The translations under genes and the position numbers were made by a program. The notes under the pieces were generated by a model. That model searched no databases. It saw only the letters and a program-made list of their open reading frames with translations, and was not told the origin of the DNA. From Pseudoalteromonas citrea (GTDB taxonomy: Bacteria > Pseudomonadota > Gammaproteobacteria > Enterobacterales > Alteromonadaceae), in assembly GCF_000238375.3 (NCBI RefSeq), contig NZ_AHBZ03000015.1, positions 248,001 to 312,000 of the forward strand: a DNA stretch of 64,000 nt. The letters run 5' to 3'. Positions 1 to 10,305 of the stretch are shown one piece after another (position 1 is the stretch's first letter; each line of letters begins with the position of its first letter).

Positions 1-807
1 AAGTGGGTTTACAGCTTGCCCTCTATAACGGATCTCAAAGCGAAGCGCAGTTTCAGTGGCGTCTGTACTTCCTATGTCGGCAATTCTTTGACCAACTTTA
101 ACTTTTTGCTGCTCTTTGACCCATAACTTCGAGTTGTGTGCATAAGCACTCAAGTAATCGTCATTGTGTTTCAAAATGATTAAATTACCATACCCTCTTA
201 ATGCACTTCCCGCATAAACCACAGTGCCCGCTGCGGCAGCTTTTACAGGTGTTCCATGTTTATTAGCAATTAATAATCCTTTATAACCATTATCTTTAAC
301 AGAAAAACGTTTTATCACCTTACCCAAAACGGGTCTTTGCCACTGTACCTTTTTAGAAATCATCTGCTTAGGCACTTCGGCACTGCTCTTCTGTTCTTTT
401 TGAACATACTCCCGTTGTTTTGGCTTATCAAGTTCTTTTTTCTGTATTTTGTTACTTTTTTGTTTATTAATTTTAGGGTTAGGGTGTTTTACTGGCTTTT
501 TTTTAACCTTATTATTCTTATTTGCAAAACGCTTTAAATGGATAATTTGCCCGGGATAAATTACGTAGGGCGCTTTTATATTATTTATCCGAGCAACAGT
601 CCTCACATCTTTATTTGCGCTAAAGGCAATAGAAAATAAGGTGTCACCTTTGTGAACTTTATATTGATTATTTTTAATGTGAATTTTATGAGTCGAAGTG
701 GTCTTACCAGAATACAAGGAAGTAACAGGAGCTGGTTTATGGCGAGAAGAGCAAGCACCCAACAACATAGCAACCAGTAAGAGTATTAACAGACGCATTT
801 TCATCAT
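1..807 (-). CDS. nlpD: NlpD-like LysM/M23 lipoprotein (partial, C-terminus outside window)
   Basis: Reading the minus strand from the ATG pair at 807/804 gives a lipoprotein signal with an LLGAC lipobox, so the mature protein would be anchored through its Cys. A LysM segment follows ([15 protein letters not shown], then IYPGQIIHL), then a Lys/Gln/Pro-rich linker, then the start of an M23/LytM domain ([27 protein letters not shown]). In the family, NlpD is an outer-membrane activator of the septal amidase AmiC and lacks the zinc ligands of active M23 peptidases; the part visible here is compatible with that. It lies downstream of pcm on the same strand, as in the surE-pcm-nlpD-rpoS arrangement, so rpoS is expected just beyond the window edge. 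The gene is open at position 1. Confidence 0.9.
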   Translation of the reverse strand, partial: MMKMRLLILLLVAMLLGACSSRHKPAPVTSLYSGKTTSTHKIHIKNNQYKVHKGDTLFSIAFSANKDVRTVARINNIKAPYVIYPGQIIHLKRFANKNNKVKKKPVKHPNPKINKQKSNKIQKKELDKPKQREYVQKEQKSSAEVPKQMISKKVQWQRPVLGKVIKRFSVKDNGYKGLLIANKHGTPVKAAAAGTVVYAGSALRGYGNLIILKHNDDYLSAYAHNSKLWVKEQQKVKVGQRIADIGSTDATETALRFEIRYRGQAVNPL

Positions 808-874
808 TATTTACTGTTCGCCATATAAAATCGTAAATGCTTAATTGGTATTGTCTCTCAATTAAAAATAGAAA

Positions 875-1516
875 TTAAATAATATCACCAGCGACCAAAG
901 GTACAAACTTTACTGGTGCTAATGGGTGTTCAATGAATTGCTCACCTTGACGCACAAAAAGGGTTAACACCTGTTCATTCTCACCTAAAGGTACTATCAA
1001 CGCCCCACCATCTTGTAACTGCTCTAGTAACGACTGTGGTACTGATTTCGCAGCAGCAGTAACAATGATCCCTGCAAAAGGTGCTTTAGACGACCAACCC
1101 AACCAGCCGTCACCATGCTTCATAGCCACATTATATAAATCAAGTTGATGCATTCTACGCTTCGCCTGCCACTGTAAGCTTTTGATTCTCTCAACAGTAC
1201 ACACGCTCTCAAAAAGCTGAGCTAAGATTGCAGTTTGATAACCCGATCCGGTGCCTATCTCAAGAACATTACCCGCTACACCAACCTGTCTGAGTACTTC
1301 AGTCATTTTACCAACAATGAACGGCTGGGAAATCGTTTGCCCTTGCCCGATAGGTAACGCCGTATTTTCGTAGGACTTATGCTTTAACACATCATCAACG
1401 AACAAGTGTCGAGGGGTTTGCTCTAATACCGCAAGTACTTTCGTATCGACAACTCCGAGTTCTTTAAGCTGCTCAATTAAAACACTTGCACTGCGCGCAT
1501 AATTGTTTAATAACAT
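875..1516 (-). CDS. pcm: Protein-L-isoaspartate O-methyltransferase
   Basis: This SAM-dependent enzyme methylates L-isoaspartyl residues in age-damaged proteins and starts their repair. The 213-residue product has the family length. The substrate-side motif ALPIGQGQTISQP is at about residues 53-65, and the SAM-binding motif I VLEIGTGSGYQ at 84-94. The start codon overlaps the stop of surE by one base (position 1516), so the two are translationally coupled. Its place between surE and nlpD is the common gammaproteobacterial order. Nothing looks damaged. Confidence 0.96.
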   Translation of the reverse strand: MLLNNYARSASVLIEQLKELGVVDTKVLAVLEQTPRHLFVDDVLKHKSYENTALPIGQGQTISQPFIVGKMTEVLRQVGVAGNVLEIGTGSGYQTAILAQLFESVCTVERIKSLQWQAKRRMHQLDLYNVAMKHGDGWLGWSSKAPFAGIIVTAAAKSVPQSLLEQLQDGGALIVPLGENEQVLTLFVRQGEQFIEHPLAPVKFVPLVAGDII

Positions 1517-2265
1517 TACTTTGACTCTTTTAACCAGCTCGCCATCGCCGTCAGGCTGTCATGCGCCGTCATATCAACTTTTAAAGGCGTAACCGACGCA
1601 TAACCTTCATTGACAGTATGAAAATCAGTACCCGGCCCTGCATCACTTTCACGGCCTAACGGCCCATACCAAAAAATATCCCGCCCCCAAGGATCAACTT
1701 GCTGTGTCATTGTTTCAGCTTGATGCCTCGAACCAAGCCGGCTTACTTTCAGTCCCTTGAGTTGAGAAATCGGTAAATCTGGTACATTGATATTAATGAT
1801 TTGATCAGTCGGTAGGGGGTGTGATTGCAACTTTTTAATTATCTCAACAGTAACATGCGCTGCAGTTTCATAGTGCACTTCGTCTTTTGAGCACAATGAT
1901 ACAGCAATCGCAGGCAACCCCATGTGCCGCCCCTCGATTGCAGCAGCCACTGTTCCTGAATATAACGTATCATCCCCAAGGTTTGCGCCCTTGTTAACTC
2001 CAGCTACAACGAGATCAGGACGTTCATCCATTAATTTGTTTATCCCTATATGTACGCAATCCGTTGGAGTCCCGTTGACTGACATAAACCCATTAGCTAG
2101 CTTAGACATACGTAACGGGTTCATCAGTGTTAATGAATTGCTTGCACCACTGCAATTGCGATCAGGTGCCACCACTGTCACTTCGGCAACTTGGCTCAAT
2201 GCTTGATACAATACCTCAATACCTTTTGCATGCACCCCATCATCATTACTGAGTAGTATTCTCAT
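1516..2265 (-). CDS. surE: 5'/3'-nucleotidase SurE
   Basis: SurE is a metal-dependent phosphatase that removes phosphate from nucleoside monophosphates and is linked to stationary-phase survival. The protein begins [16 protein letters not shown], and the paired Asp8-Asp9 are the family's metal ligands. The SGASNSLT and GTVAAAIEG segments are also present. At 249 residues it has the usual length. It overlaps the 3' end of truD by 20 bases (2246-2265) and the start of pcm by one base, so it sits inside a compact operon read leftward. Confidence 0.96.
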   Translation of the reverse strand: MRILLSNDDGVHAKGIEVLYQALSQVAEVTVVAPDRNCSGASNSLTLMNPLRMSKLANGFMSVNGTPTDCVHIGINKLMDERPDLVVAGVNKGANLGDDTLYSGTVAAAIEGRHMGLPAIAVSLCSKDEVHYETAAHVTVEIIKKLQSHPLPTDQIININVPDLPISQLKGLKVSRLGSRHQAETMTQQVDPWGRDIFWYGPLGRESDAGPGTDFHTVNEGYASVTPLKVDMTAHDSLTAMASWLKESK

Positions 2266-3292
2266 CTTTATTATTGTCCGTTATGTTATCTTTAGAGGCA
2301 TCTCGGTGCTTCACCAGCTCCCTGAGTAACGCCGTCGCAAACGTACCTTTTGGTAAACTAAACGATAATTTTATCGTCGTTTCGTCCAATGTTTGCACTT
2401 CTAGATCTTGCGGAACTAAACGCAATGCACGGCGCTCATTCTTTAACCCTAATTCAGCAAGACCTTCTTGCCAAGCACTAAATGGTAACAGCCATGTTTT
2501 CTCTTGCTCTGTTAAGCCTTTTTCACCTTTGCCCACCAGCGGTGCTGACAAAAGAATATCACCGCCAGTTAACCGAGATATGGTGTTATCACTGATATTT
2601 TCTTCAAAAAAGGCATTACTACCACTCAACATAAAGACTTCTTTATGCCACGTTTTGGCCAACCCATGCTCCGCAACGCGCTGGCTAACAATAGCGTTAA
2701 AAATGTGAGAGCGCGCGGCCGATATAATGATACCGCGTAATTTCTTATCTCGAATACGTTCACCTGCAAACATGCGTTCGGCCATGTCAAGATTATGCCC
2801 ATCATGACCAAAACGCTGCTCACCAAAGTAATTTGGTACTCCTTGGCGTACGGCATTAATACGAGATAAAATATCTAATGGTGTACTAATATTACGCAAG
2901 GTTATTTGAAACTTATTTCCTGAATGGCAGCCAGTGCGTAGTTTTCTATTGTGTCTAACTTGTTTAATAACAAAAACACTGTCGCTGTTTAATTCTGTAA
3001 AATCAATACTCTGCTTAATCGGAACTGGTACACTAAACCATTGACTGGTTACACCGTGTCTGTCTTTTAGGCCGGCATAGCTCACATCTCGTGGCGCGAC
3101 ATTGGCAAATTTTGCAATCATCTTCGCCACGTATTGCGTATTTTCACCTTTTTTGATCACTTGTAGACACACATGCTCACCTTCACCAGTAAGCTCAATA
3201 TCAAGTATTTCGTCTACAACAAAGTCTTCTGCGCTGGTTTTATAATCTGCCGATGATAATGGCTCACCATATAGATAGTTTAAATCCTTCAT
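2246..3292 (-). CDS. truD: tRNA pseudouridine(13) synthase TruD
   Basis: TruD isomerises U13 of tRNA-Glu to pseudouridine. The catalytic motif GLKDRHG lies at residues 74-80 with Asp77 as the expected nucleophile, and the family motif [12 protein letters not shown] follows near residue 153. The length of 348 residues is normal. The start overlaps the end of ispF by four bases and the end overlaps surE by 20 bases, so expression is probably coupled through the whole ftsB-to-nlpD cluster. Confidence 0.96.
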   Translation of the reverse strand: MKDLNYLYGEPLSSADYKTSAEDFVVDEILDIELTGEGEHVCLQVIKKGENTQYVAKMIAKFANVAPRDVSYAGLKDRHGVTSQWFSVPVPIKQSIDFTELNSDSVFVIKQVRHNRKLRTGCHSGNKFQITLRNISTPLDILSRINAVRQGVPNYFGEQRFGHDGHNLDMAERMFAGERIRDKKLRGIIISAARSHIFNAIVSQRVAEHGLAKTWHKEVFMLSGSNAFFEENISDNTISRLTGGDILLSAPLVGKGEKGLTEQEKTWLLPFSAWQEGLAELGLKNERRALRLVPQDLEVQTLDETTIKLSFSLPKGTFATALLRELVKHRDASKDNITDNNKDENTTQ

Positions 3293-3765
3293 ATTTTTGT
3301 TACCAATACCACTGCGTGTGCAGAAATACCTTCTTTTCGTCCTTCAAAACCGAGTTTTTCAGTTGTCGTAGCTTTGACGTTAACTTGGTCAATAGCAACG
3401 CCACAATCTTGTGCTAAATTGGCTCTCATTGCATCAATATGCGGTCGCATTTTAGGCGCTTGTGCCACAATAGTGACATCACAATTTGCCAATGTATAAC
3501 CTAACTCAGTAACTTGCTCAACAACACGGCGTAATAATATGCGACTGTCTATATTTTCAAATTCATCAGCGGTATCAGGGAAGTGTTTGCCAATATCACC
3601 CAAAGCTAAAGCCCCTAGTAAAGCATCACACAACGCATGTACTGCAACATCACCATCTGAGTGTGCAATAAAGCCATATTGATAGGGGATCTTTTCACCA
3701 CAAATAACCAACGGACCTTCACCACCGAATTTATGTACATCAAACCCATGGCCAATTCTTATCAT
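3289..3765 (-). CDS. ispF: 2-C-methyl-D-erythritol 2,4-cyclodiphosphate synthase
   Basis: IspF cyclises CDP-ME 2-phosphate in the non-mevalonate isoprenoid pathway. I place the start at the ATG at 3765 ([13 protein letters not shown]), not the upstream in-frame codon at 3804. This start gives the family N-terminus with the Asp9/His11 zinc ligands and a four-base ATGA overlap with the ispD stop. The [17 protein letters not shown] and FPDTADEF segments are typical. The product is 158 residues. It acts right after IspD (IspE lies between them in the pathway and is not in this window). Confidence 0.95.
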   Translation of the reverse strand: MIRIGHGFDVHKFGGEGPLVICGEKIPYQYGFIAHSDGDVAVHALCDALLGALALGDIGKHFPDTADEFENIDSRILLRRVVEQVTELGYTLANCDVTIVAQAPKMRPHIDAMRANLAQDCGVAIDQVNVKATTTEKLGFEGRKEGISAHAVVLVTKI

Positions 3766-4463
3766 GTTGCACTCTCTTTTTGCTGTTGAGATATTAAAAA
3801 ACACGCCAAGGCGTAATCTTCTGGCGTGGTAATTTTTATATTGTCTGAGCGCCCAGCAATAAGCTGTACAGGCTCATTATTCCATTCCATCGCGGATGCT
3901 TCATCCGTGATCTTAACGTTGTTTAACAACGCACTTTCAAGAGCAATCCGCAATGCTGCAAATGGAAACATTTGCGGCGTTAATGCTTGCCATAGTTCAT
4001 CACGCGGCACGGTACCTAAACTATATTCATTGCCACGTTTAATCGTGTCTTTTACTTTAGCAGCTAAAATCCCACCTTGTTCCTTATCGATACACTGGGT
4101 CACTAACTGTGTAATATCCGATGCTGTCACCAACGGTCTGGCCGCATCATGAACAAGCACCCAATCAGGCGCATACTCAACTAGCATATTTAAGGCATTT
4201 AACACCGAGTCTGACCGTTCTTGTCCACCTGGCGTGCGAATTATTCGCTCGTTATCAATATTTAGCTCTGGGAAATAAGCGTCTTGCTCACTAATAGCGA
4301 CAGCTATTACGCCCACATCAGGGATATCCAACATTTTGTCTAACGTATGTTCTAGCACCGTTTTCCCCGCAATATTTAAGTATTGCTTTGGATGGGACAG
4401 TTGCATACGACTCCCCACACCCGCTGCGGGCACAACAATGGCTATTTTAGGCTTTTTATTCAT
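3762..4463 (-). CDS. ispD: 2-C-methyl-D-erythritol 4-phosphate cytidylyltransferase
   Basis: IspD transfers CMP from CTP to MEP in isoprenoid precursor synthesis. The nucleotide-binding N-terminus [19 protein letters not shown] and the HDAARPL motif are clear. The 233-residue length is normal. It overlaps ftsB by eight bases and ispF by four, the widespread ftsB-ispD-ispF arrangement, so cell-division and isoprenoid genes are co-transcribed. Confidence 0.96.
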   Translation of the reverse strand: MNKKPKIAIVVPAAGVGSRMQLSHPKQYLNIAGKTVLEHTLDKMLDIPDVGVIAVAISEQDAYFPELNIDNERIIRTPGGQERSDSVLNALNMLVEYAPDWVLVHDAARPLVTASDITQLVTQCIDKEQGGILAAKVKDTIKRGNEYSLGTVPRDELWQALTPQMFPFAALRIALESALLNNVKITDEASAMEWNNEPVQLIAGRSDNIKITTPEDYALACFLISQQQKESAT

Positions 4464-4740
4464 GGTGTTTTTTTGGCAGAACTCTTATGAATGTTTCATT
4501 GGGTTTGATCATACCTAGCTCATGTCGCGCACGTTCTTCTACGCCCTCTAAACCAAGTTTTAAGTCTTCGATATCAGCTTTAAGTAGCTTGTTACGTTTT
4601 TCCAGTTTTGCATTGACTTGTTGGTGCGCGGTGACCGCATCCTTAAGCCTTATGTAGTCTTTTAAGCCATTGTGGCCAAACCAGAGCTGATACTGAATAA
4701 AGGCCGCTAAGCAAACTAAAGCAAATTGAAATAAGCGCAC
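4456..4740 (-). CDS. ftsB: Cell division protein FtsB
   Basis: FtsB is a bitopic inner-membrane protein of the FtsQLB divisome subcomplex. The 94-residue product has one N-terminal membrane segment (about residues 3-20), a coiled-coil stretch rich in Lys/Leu/Glu (about 28-65) and the GVEERARHELGMIKPNETFI segment typical of the family. It is the first gene of the cluster leading to ispD. About 36 bases separate it from the unrelated gene upstream. Confidence 0.93.
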   Translation of the reverse strand: MRLFQFALVCLAAFIQYQLWFGHNGLKDYIRLKDAVTAHQQVNAKLEKRNKLLKADIEDLKLGLEGVEERARHELGMIKPNETFIRVLPKKHHE

Positions 4741-4776
4741 TATTTAGCTCCTAACGCCTGTTATGCATTTCTAAGA

Positions 4777-5424
4777 TTAATATGGACGTTTTTTTATTGT
4801 TCTTACGTTTTTCCAGTTAATCATACTGGCTAACAGCATTTCCCTTAAGCTTAATATCCTGGGGCTTATCGCCTTGCCAAATCGCCATTGATGTCCGCAA
4901 CATGCGGCGCTGAGTAGCGCTTTTGACGGTTTAAGCATCATGGTAAAGTCATTATCATGACTTCGCCCTGAACAATTGAACCATTGGTGTTGGTTGCAAT
5001 GTACAGTATTGTCTCGCACTTGATCTATGGTGTCTATGGCTAACCGTGTTAGACCGTCACTTGAAATGATAATGGGTACCACCAGCCCCACAACAGCATA
5101 GCGTTTAAAATAACCTTCACATACATCAGCTTGCCATTTTGGTTGTGCTTTTTGACTGCATAACCAACTGCCATTGTGACTGTCTAACTCTAAAGGGACA
5201 CATCCTTGTACTATATGACGTGCCGCGCGCTCCACATAGTAAGGCAGGCTTTGTAAAGCGCGTGATATCTGTTCTTGATCCGCTCTTTTAGCCAAAGCAG
5301 GGATCTCTCTTGCATAAAAGACATTAACTAATTCTGCAAATTGTAATCGCTCATGTTCATCATGCCATAAGCTGTTTTGCGTATTTGATGTCGTTAACAG
5401 GTCTTTATCCACGCTATTTCTCAC
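4777..5424 (-). CDS. Hypothetical protein, 215 aa
   Basis: I do not recognise a family. The product is soluble-looking, with no signal peptide or membrane segment. It contains several Cys and His residues (HCNQHQWFNCSGRSHDND and AACCGHQW in the C-terminal half), which might bind a metal, but the spacing matches no motif I know. The C-terminus is basic (NVRTIKKRPY). It reads leftward into ftsB with a 36-base gap, so it may feed the same transcript. Codon use resembles its neighbours, which argues for a real, perhaps genus-restricted gene. Confidence 0.6.
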   Translation of the reverse strand: MRNSVDKDLLTTSNTQNSLWHDEHERLQFAELVNVFYAREIPALAKRADQEQISRALQSLPYYVERAARHIVQGCVPLELDSHNGSWLCSQKAQPKWQADVCEGYFKRYAVVGLVVPIIISSDGLTRLAIDTIDQVRDNTVHCNQHQWFNCSGRSHDNDFTMMLKPSKALLSAACCGHQWRFGKAISPRILSLREMLLASMINWKNVRTIKKRPY

Positions 5425-5461
5425 TGAGTATGAAAGTTATAGCATGGCCTATCACTGCAAG

Positions 5462-5941
5462 CTAGCCTTTCGGCTTTTCCCCTAAGCGTGCCTCACCATT
5501 TTCCATAAACTGCACCACTGCCGTGCGTTTTTTCCCTACCAATAAGCTGCCATCACATAAAAACATAAAGTTTTGCCAACAACGCTGGAATACTGCAAAG
5601 TTAGTTTCAATCACCTGCTCTCGTGACATACAAAAATACACTGTGGTATTTGCTTCCCAGCCAAGGTGCGTGGAGATTGATTCTGGTAATGACTCCTCAC
5701 CTTGCTCCCAAGGCTGCTCCCAATCTACATTTTCTGACCAGCTATCTTCTTTACCAACCCACTCTGAAGGGTTAAAAAAGTCAGGGTGATCTTGGTCACG
5801 ACTTATCATCGTGCTCCACAAAACCGCCGCACGCTCTTTCGTCATGGGCTTTATGGCAGCTAAATCACTTTCTGATATTGGTAAATCTTGATGTTTAAAA
5901 ACCCATGCTTTTCTAAAGTCTTCAAGCGCAATATAATTCAT
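5462..5941 (-). CDS. DUF2947 family protein
   Basis: The sequence from MNYIALEDFRKAWVF onward, with IKPMTKERAAVLW, NTTVYFCMS and QRCWQNFMFL, matches my memory of the DUF2947 family, found mainly in Vibrio and Alteromonadales. The function is unknown. I choose the ATG at 5941 because homologs start with MNYI; an in-frame ATG at 5965 would add eight residues (MFAKLACC). Neither start has a strong ribosome-binding site. The protein is rich in Trp and acidic residues and has no membrane segment. It is divergent from the DUF1653 gene at 6003. Confidence 0.75.
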   Translation of the reverse strand: MNYIALEDFRKAWVFKHQDLPISESDLAAIKPMTKERAAVLWSTMISRDQDHPDFFNPSEWVGKEDSWSENVDWEQPWEQGEESLPESISTHLGWEANTTVYFCMSREQVIETNFAVFQRCWQNFMFLCDGSLLVGKKRTAVVQFMENGEARLGEKPKG

Positions 5942-6002
5942 ACAACAGGCCAGTTTGGCAAACATTAGTGCGCAGTATACCGCACAGTAAACGGAGCGAA
6001 CA

Positions 6003-6221
6003 GTGAAGCAAACACTAAAACCCGGTATTTATAAGCATTACAAAGGTCAACAATATCGCGTATTCCACTGCGCAACACACAGTGAAACGCAAGAATTGAT
6101 GGTTGTTTATCAAACGCTATATGGCGATTTTGATTTTTGGGTACGCCCCTTCAGCATGTTTATCGAAAATGTGACGATAGAGGGAGTTGAAATCCCTCGC
6201 TTTAAATATATCGCGTCATAG
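6003..6221 (+). CDS. DUF1653 domain protein, 72 aa
   Basis: This small protein (LKPGIYKHYKGQQYRVF, then LMVVYQTLYGDFDFWVRP, then MFIENV) matches the DUF1653 family in length and motif order. The function is unknown. Translation starts at a GTG at 6003, preceded by ACGGAGCG, a usable ribosome-binding site. It lies head-to-head with the DUF2947 gene in about 60 bases and is followed after 54 bases by the MoxR gene. Confidence 0.85.
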   Translation: MKQTLKPGIYKHYKGQQYRVFHCATHSETQELMVVYQTLYGDFDFWVRPFSMFIENVTIEGVEIPRFKYIAS

Positions 6222-6275
6222 CAACACATTTATCCCCCCTAGCGACAGGTCACCTTTTTATGGCAAGATAAGCCA

Positions 6276-7142
6276 TTGTCATCAGACCAGTCGTTAGGTA
6301 ACACAGTGAACTTTCAAGGTACTAATAATTACATTGCGAGCAACGCATTAAAACAGGCAGTAAATGCCGCTATTATTTTAGAGAAACCGCTCCTTATAAA
6401 AGGGGAGCCTGGTACAGGTAAAACCTTACTCGCAGAAGAGCTTGCCAACAACCTTAACACTCGCCTTATTCAATGGCATATAAAATCAACCACCAAAGCA
6501 CAACAAGGTTTGTATGAGTATGACGCAGTATCACGCTTAAGGGATAGTCAATTAGGTGAGCAACGCGTACATGACATAAATAACTACATCGTTAAAGGCA
6601 AACTATGGCACGCCTTTACCGATGTACAACGCCCCGTCTTACTTATTGATGAAATAGACAAAGCTGACATTGAATTCCCCAATGATTTATTACTTGAACT
6701 CGATAAGATGGAGTTTCACGTATATGAAACCGGTGAACGCGTCAAAGCAAAAGTCCGTCCTATCGTGATCATTACATCCAATAACGAAAAAGAGCTCCCA
6801 GATGCTTTTTTACGTCGCTGCTTTTTTCACTATATTGATTTTCCATCAGCCCAGCAAATGCAGCAAATTATTGATGTACATTACCCAAATATAAAAGCCG
6901 AGTTGGTACAGCAAGCACTGGAAAGCTTTTTTAAATTGAGGGATATACCAGGGCTTCAGAAAAAGCCCAGTACCAGTGAACTACTTGATTGGCTTAAGCT
7001 GCTTATGGCAGAAGATATTGACAGCTCAACGCTACATGATAAACAGCATCAAGGTGGTCTTATGCCTTTGTTTGGCGCTCTATTAAAAAACGAACAAGAT
7101 GTGAGCTTAATTGAAAAACTGGCTTTTATGAGTAAGCGATAA
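6276..7142 (+). CDS. MoxR-family AAA+ ATPase
   Basis: MoxR ATPases act as chaperone-like partners of VWA proteins in assembling or remodelling complexes. Walker A (GEPGTGKT) is at about residues 43-50, Walker B is LLIDEIDKAD, sensor 1 is IITSNNEKELPDAFLRRC. The 288-residue product uses a TTG start at 6276; a GTG at 6306 preceded by TTAGGTAAC gives MNFQGTNNYIAS, which fits related proteins better and may be the true start. The VWA gene begins four bases after its stop, so the two form an operon and very likely a functional pair. The substrate cannot be read from the sequence. Confidence 0.9.
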   Translation: MSSDQSLGNTVNFQGTNNYIASNALKQAVNAAIILEKPLLIKGEPGTGKTLLAEELANNLNTRLIQWHIKSTTKAQQGLYEYDAVSRLRDSQLGEQRVHDINNYIVKGKLWHAFTDVQRPVLLIDEIDKADIEFPNDLLLELDKMEFHVYETGERVKAKVRPIVIITSNNEKELPDAFLRRCFFHYIDFPSAQQMQQIIDVHYPNIKAELVQQALESFFKLRDIPGLQKKPSTSELLDWLKLLMAEDIDSSTLHDKQHQGGLMPLFGALLKNEQDVSLIEKLAFMSKR

Positions 7143-7145
7143 ACC

Positions 7146-8333
7146 ATGCTAATTGAGTTTTTTTTCACGCTTAAACGCTATGGGCTAAAGGTAAGCCCAC
7201 GCGAGCTACTCGACTGCTTGAATGCATTAGACAAAGGGTTAGCCTTTGCCGACATCGATGCTTTTTATGAGTTAAGTAAAATCATTTTTGTAAAAGATGA
7301 AACGCAATTTGATAAATTTGACCGTGCATTCGCTCATTACTTCCAAGGTATCGAATCACAAGACTTACTCTCGAAATTACAATCCACGACAAAGCTCCCC
7401 AATGACTGGTTGAGAAAAGAGTTTGAAAAAAATCTATCAGAAGAAGAAAAGCAGCAACTCAATGCACTCGGGGGGCTTGATAAACTGCTTGAAACACTCA
7501 AGCAGCGCCTCACTGAGCAGCAAAAGCGTCATGCTGGAGGCAATAAATGGGTCGGCACCGGCGGCACGTCCCCATTTGGCGCTTATGGTTATAACCCAGA
7601 GGGCGTTCGGATAGGTCAAGATGGTAACCGGCAACGCAAAGCCGTTAAAGTGTGGGATAAACGTCAATACCGCAATTTAGACGCCAACACTGAAATCACC
7701 AGCAGAACGATGAAATTGGCGTTAAAGAAACTCCGAAAGTTTGCAAAAAGTGGCGCCAGTGATCAGCTTGACCTCAATGAAACCATCGCTGCAACCGCTA
7801 AACAAGGGGGTATGCTCGATGTAAAAATGATGCCTGAACGACATAATGCAATTAATGTCATTATGCTGTTCGATATAGGTGGTTCAATGGATGACTATAT
7901 TCATTTATGCGAACAATTATTTGGTGCTGCACACAGTGAATTTAAACATTTAGAGTTTTTCTATTTTCATAATTGCGTATATGAACAAGTTTGGCAAGAC
8001 AATGAACGACGCGATAGCGAAGCACTAGATACTTACCAACTCATAAATCGTTTTGGCAAAGATTACCGACTAATTTTTGTCGGAGATGCCACAATGGGGC
8101 CCTATGAAATTACCTATCCCGGTGGCAGTGTTGAGCATTGGAACCAAGAAGCTGGCAGTGTATGGCTAAATCGCCTGACACTGCATTTTGAAAAAGTCGC
8201 ATGGTTAAACCCACAGCCGGCCACTCATTGGCCCTATTACCAATCAATAGAGATCATTGCTGAATTGATGAAAAATCGCATGTATCCCTTGACGTTAGAC
8301 GGTATCAGTAAAGCGATAAAAACATTAACTTAA
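7146..8333 (+). CDS. VWA domain protein, CoxE-like partner of MoxR
   Basis: The 395-residue product has an N-terminal helical region with a charged stretch (about residues 85-125), a Gly-rich segment (GGTSPFGAYGYNP) and a C-terminal VWA domain. The MIDAS motif is in IMLFDIGGSMDDY (D-x-G-G-S), followed by FVGDATMGPYEI. This arrangement is typical of VWA proteins encoded next to MoxR ATPases. The gap after the ATPase is only three bases. The pair is common in Alteromonadales and Vibrio, and I know of no defined function. A shared hairpin terminator follows. Confidence 0.88.
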   Translation: MLIEFFFTLKRYGLKVSPRELLDCLNALDKGLAFADIDAFYELSKIIFVKDETQFDKFDRAFAHYFQGIESQDLLSKLQSTTKLPNDWLRKEFEKNLSEEEKQQLNALGGLDKLLETLKQRLTEQQKRHAGGNKWVGTGGTSPFGAYGYNPEGVRIGQDGNRQRKAVKVWDKRQYRNLDANTEITSRTMKLALKKLRKFAKSGASDQLDLNETIAATAKQGGMLDVKMMPERHNAINVIMLFDIGGSMDDYIHLCEQLFGAAHSEFKHLEFFYFHNCVYEQVWQDNERRDSEALDTYQLINRFGKDYRLIFVGDATMGPYEITYPGGSVEHWNQEAGSVWLNRLTLHFEKVAWLNPQPATHWPYYQSIEIIAELMKNRMYPLTLDGISKAIKTLT

Positions 8334-8353
8334 TGATTTTAATTATATTTCCC

Positions 8354-8386
8354 AAAAAAAAAGCCGCGTTATACGCGGCTTTTTTA
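8354..8386. terminator. Bidirectional Rho-independent terminator
   Basis: A nine-base-pair stem AAGCCGCGT/ACGCGGCTT with a three-base loop (8361-8381) is flanked by an A-run on the left and a T-run on the right. It can end both the rightward moxR-VWA transcript and the leftward mdh transcript. Confidence 0.9.
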
Positions 8387-8399
8387 TTTTCATTGTCTA

Positions 8400-9332
8400 C
8401 TAAGACATGAAATCAACACCCTCTTGGATGTCTTTAGTTAGTGTTGCAAGCATGTCTTCTTTTGCTTTTTGCTCAAATGCACTTAGCTCGCCGTACGAAA
8501 GAATTTCTTCTACGCCGTTTTTGCCTAAACGTACAGGGTGTGCAAAGTATGGAGCATCGCCATTTTCAACAGCAACATATGCATAATCTACAACGTCTTG
8601 ACCTTGTAGACCTTTAACCAATGAGAAGCAGAAGCGTGCAGCTGCAGCACCCATTGAAAGCGTAGCAGAACCGCCACCCGCTTTAGCATTAACAACTTCA
8701 GTACCCGCATTTTGGATGCGAGGTGTTAGTGCTGCAACTTCTTCATCAGTGAATGAAACACCCTCAACTTGTGAAAGAAGTGGTAAAATGGTAGTACCTG
8801 AATGGCCACCAATCACTGGTACTTTCACTTCAGATACATCAACACCTTTCAATTCTGCGATGAAAGCTTCAGAACGAATAACGTCTAGCGTTGTTACACC
8901 AAATACGCGTGATGCTTCATAAGTACCCGCTTTTTTGAATACTTCAGCAACAATTGGCACAGTGCCATTTACTGGGTTTGTGATAACACCCACAAGCGCT
9001 TTAGGACAGTTACGTACAATACCTTCAGCAAGCGTTTTGATGATGCCTGCATTTACATTGAATAGGTCAGCACGGTCCATACCAGGCTTACGAGGCATAC
9101 CAGCAGGGATCAATACGATGTCAGCACCTGTTAGTGCAGCATCAAGGTCATCCGCACCAAAACCAGCTACTTTCACTGCCGTTGGGATGTGAGAAAGATC
9201 AACAGCAACACCAGGAACAACTGGCGCTACGTCGTATAATGATAATTCAGAACCTGCAGGCAAGCCATTTTTAAGTAACAGTGATAAAGCTTGACCAATA
9301 CCGCCAGCGGCACCCAATACAGCAACTTTCAT
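8400..9332 (-). CDS. mdh: Malate dehydrogenase (NAD)
   Basis: Mdh interconverts malate and oxaloacetate in the TCA cycle. The 310-residue product begins [17 protein letters not shown] with the GxxGxxG NAD-binding loop. It has the substrate-binding [14 protein letters not shown] loop and the catalytic His in [15 protein letters not shown] good ribosome-binding site (TGGAGAA) precedes the ATG. The gene is divergent from argR, as in Escherichia coli. It is a likely source of the oxaloacetate handled by the OadGAB pump at 51.8-54.9 kb. Confidence 0.98.
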   Translation of the reverse strand: MKVAVLGAAGGIGQALSLLLKNGLPAGSELSLYDVAPVVPGVAVDLSHIPTAVKVAGFGADDLDAALTGADIVLIPAGMPRKPGMDRADLFNVNAGIIKTLAEGIVRNCPKALVGVITNPVNGTVPIVAEVFKKAGTYEASRVFGVTTLDVIRSEAFIAELKGVDVSEVKVPVIGGHSGTTILPLLSQVEGVSFTDEEVAALTPRIQNAGTEVVNAKAGGGSATLSMGAAAARFCFSLVKGLQGQDVVDYAYVAVENGDAPYFAHPVRLGKNGVEEILSYGELSAFEQKAKEDMLATLTKDIQEGVDFMS

Positions 9333-9816
9333 GTGAATTCTCCATACATTGAAGGTAAATATAGAACGCGTCTCTCTTTCGCAGCTAACCTTCGCATATT
9401 GATATGCACTTTACTTGGTGTGCACATTAGCACTCACTTTCTGCCATATGAGACAAAAATAACCACGAGTGCTCAATAATTGAGTTTTTGTGTAATCAAC
9501 GAATATGAATTTTGATCAACTGCCATCATCATAAAGGTCATAAAGTGCGGTTAATCCCAGTAAAATTCATACAAATTACTAAAAATATAGCCAAAAAAGA
9601 TAAACAGGCTCAAGTGTGCAGTAAAGATAATGAAAAGCGCAGGTAAAAACAAATTTATCCGAGTTATTTTCATGATTTTTTCGACTATAGTTGTAAAGAT
9701 CACGGCACTTAGCGTTTACGCTCGCTGAGCTACCCGATTATCCGGCCGCTAAAATTTGGGTCACAACGTAGTTTTGTGTAGAATCCTATACATCGTAATT
9801 TCAATGATGGGTCGTT
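9333..9816. promoter_or_regulatory. mdh-argR divergent control region
   Basis: This 484-base AT-rich gap holds both promoters. A possible ARG-box-like sequence is TGAATTTTGATCAA at about 9506-9519 (11 of 14 positions against the TGAATWWWWATTCA half-palindrome), with a second ATTCA half at 9565-9569. ArgR autoregulation is known in relatives. The match here is weak, so the operator call is only a suggestion. I see no open reading frame worth calling. Confidence 0.35.
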
Positions 9817-10284
9817 ATGCAGCCTCAAGAAAAACAAGAAGCGCTTGTTAAAGCATTTAAAGCTTTACTCAAAGAAGAAAACTTTGGTTCACAAGGAGAA
9901 ATTGTTGACGCGTTAAAAGAACAAGGTTTCGACAATGTCAGTCAAAGTAAAGTTTCTCGTATGTTGAGTAAATTTGGTGCGGTAAGAACACGTAATGCGA
10001 AACAAGAGATGGTGTATTGCTTGCCAGCTGAGATGGGTGTACCAACCGCAAAGAGCCCATTGCGTCAACTTGTTATTGATATCGTGCACAATGAAATGAT
10101 GATCATCATTAGAACCAGCCCTGGCGCTGCTCAACTGATCGCACGATTATTAGACTCTTTGGGCACTGCAGACGGTGTACTTGGTACTATCGCAGGTGAC
10201 GACACCATTTTTATTGCACCAGCAAAAATATCAGAAATAGATGCCACACTCGAACGAGTTAAGACGTTATTTGATAACGTATAA
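9817..10284 (+). CDS. argR: Arginine repressor
   Basis: ArgR is the arginine-sensing hexameric repressor of arginine synthesis genes. The 155-residue product has the N-terminal winged-helix domain ([14 protein letters not shown], then [19 protein letters not shown]) and the C-terminal oligomerisation/arginine-binding domain with [13 protein letters not shown]. The ATG at 9817 follows GATGGGTCGTT, a modest ribosome-binding site. Divergence from mdh is the usual gammaproteobacterial arrangement. Confidence 0.97.
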   Translation: MQPQEKQEALVKAFKALLKEENFGSQGEIVDALKEQGFDNVSQSKVSRMLSKFGAVRTRNAKQEMVYCLPAEMGVPTAKSPLRQLVIDIVHNEMMIIIRTSPGAAQLIARLLDSLGTADGVLGTIAGDDTIFIAPAKISEIDATLERVKTLFDNV

Positions 10285-10305
10285 AGCGCTATTTTGCTAC
10301 AAGGT

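Noticed and set aside
337-537. A 66-residue hydrophobic plus-strand frame
   Set aside because: It is the antisense of the Lys/Gln-rich linker of nlpD; the Phe/Leu richness comes from Lys codons read backwards.
2274-2708. A 144-residue plus-strand frame opposite truD
   Set aside because: truD is complete with its catalytic motif; the antisense frame has no family match or start signal.
9506-9519. ArgR box as a firm operator
   Set aside because: Only 11 of 14 positions match and the second half-site is poor; kept only as a low-confidence note.
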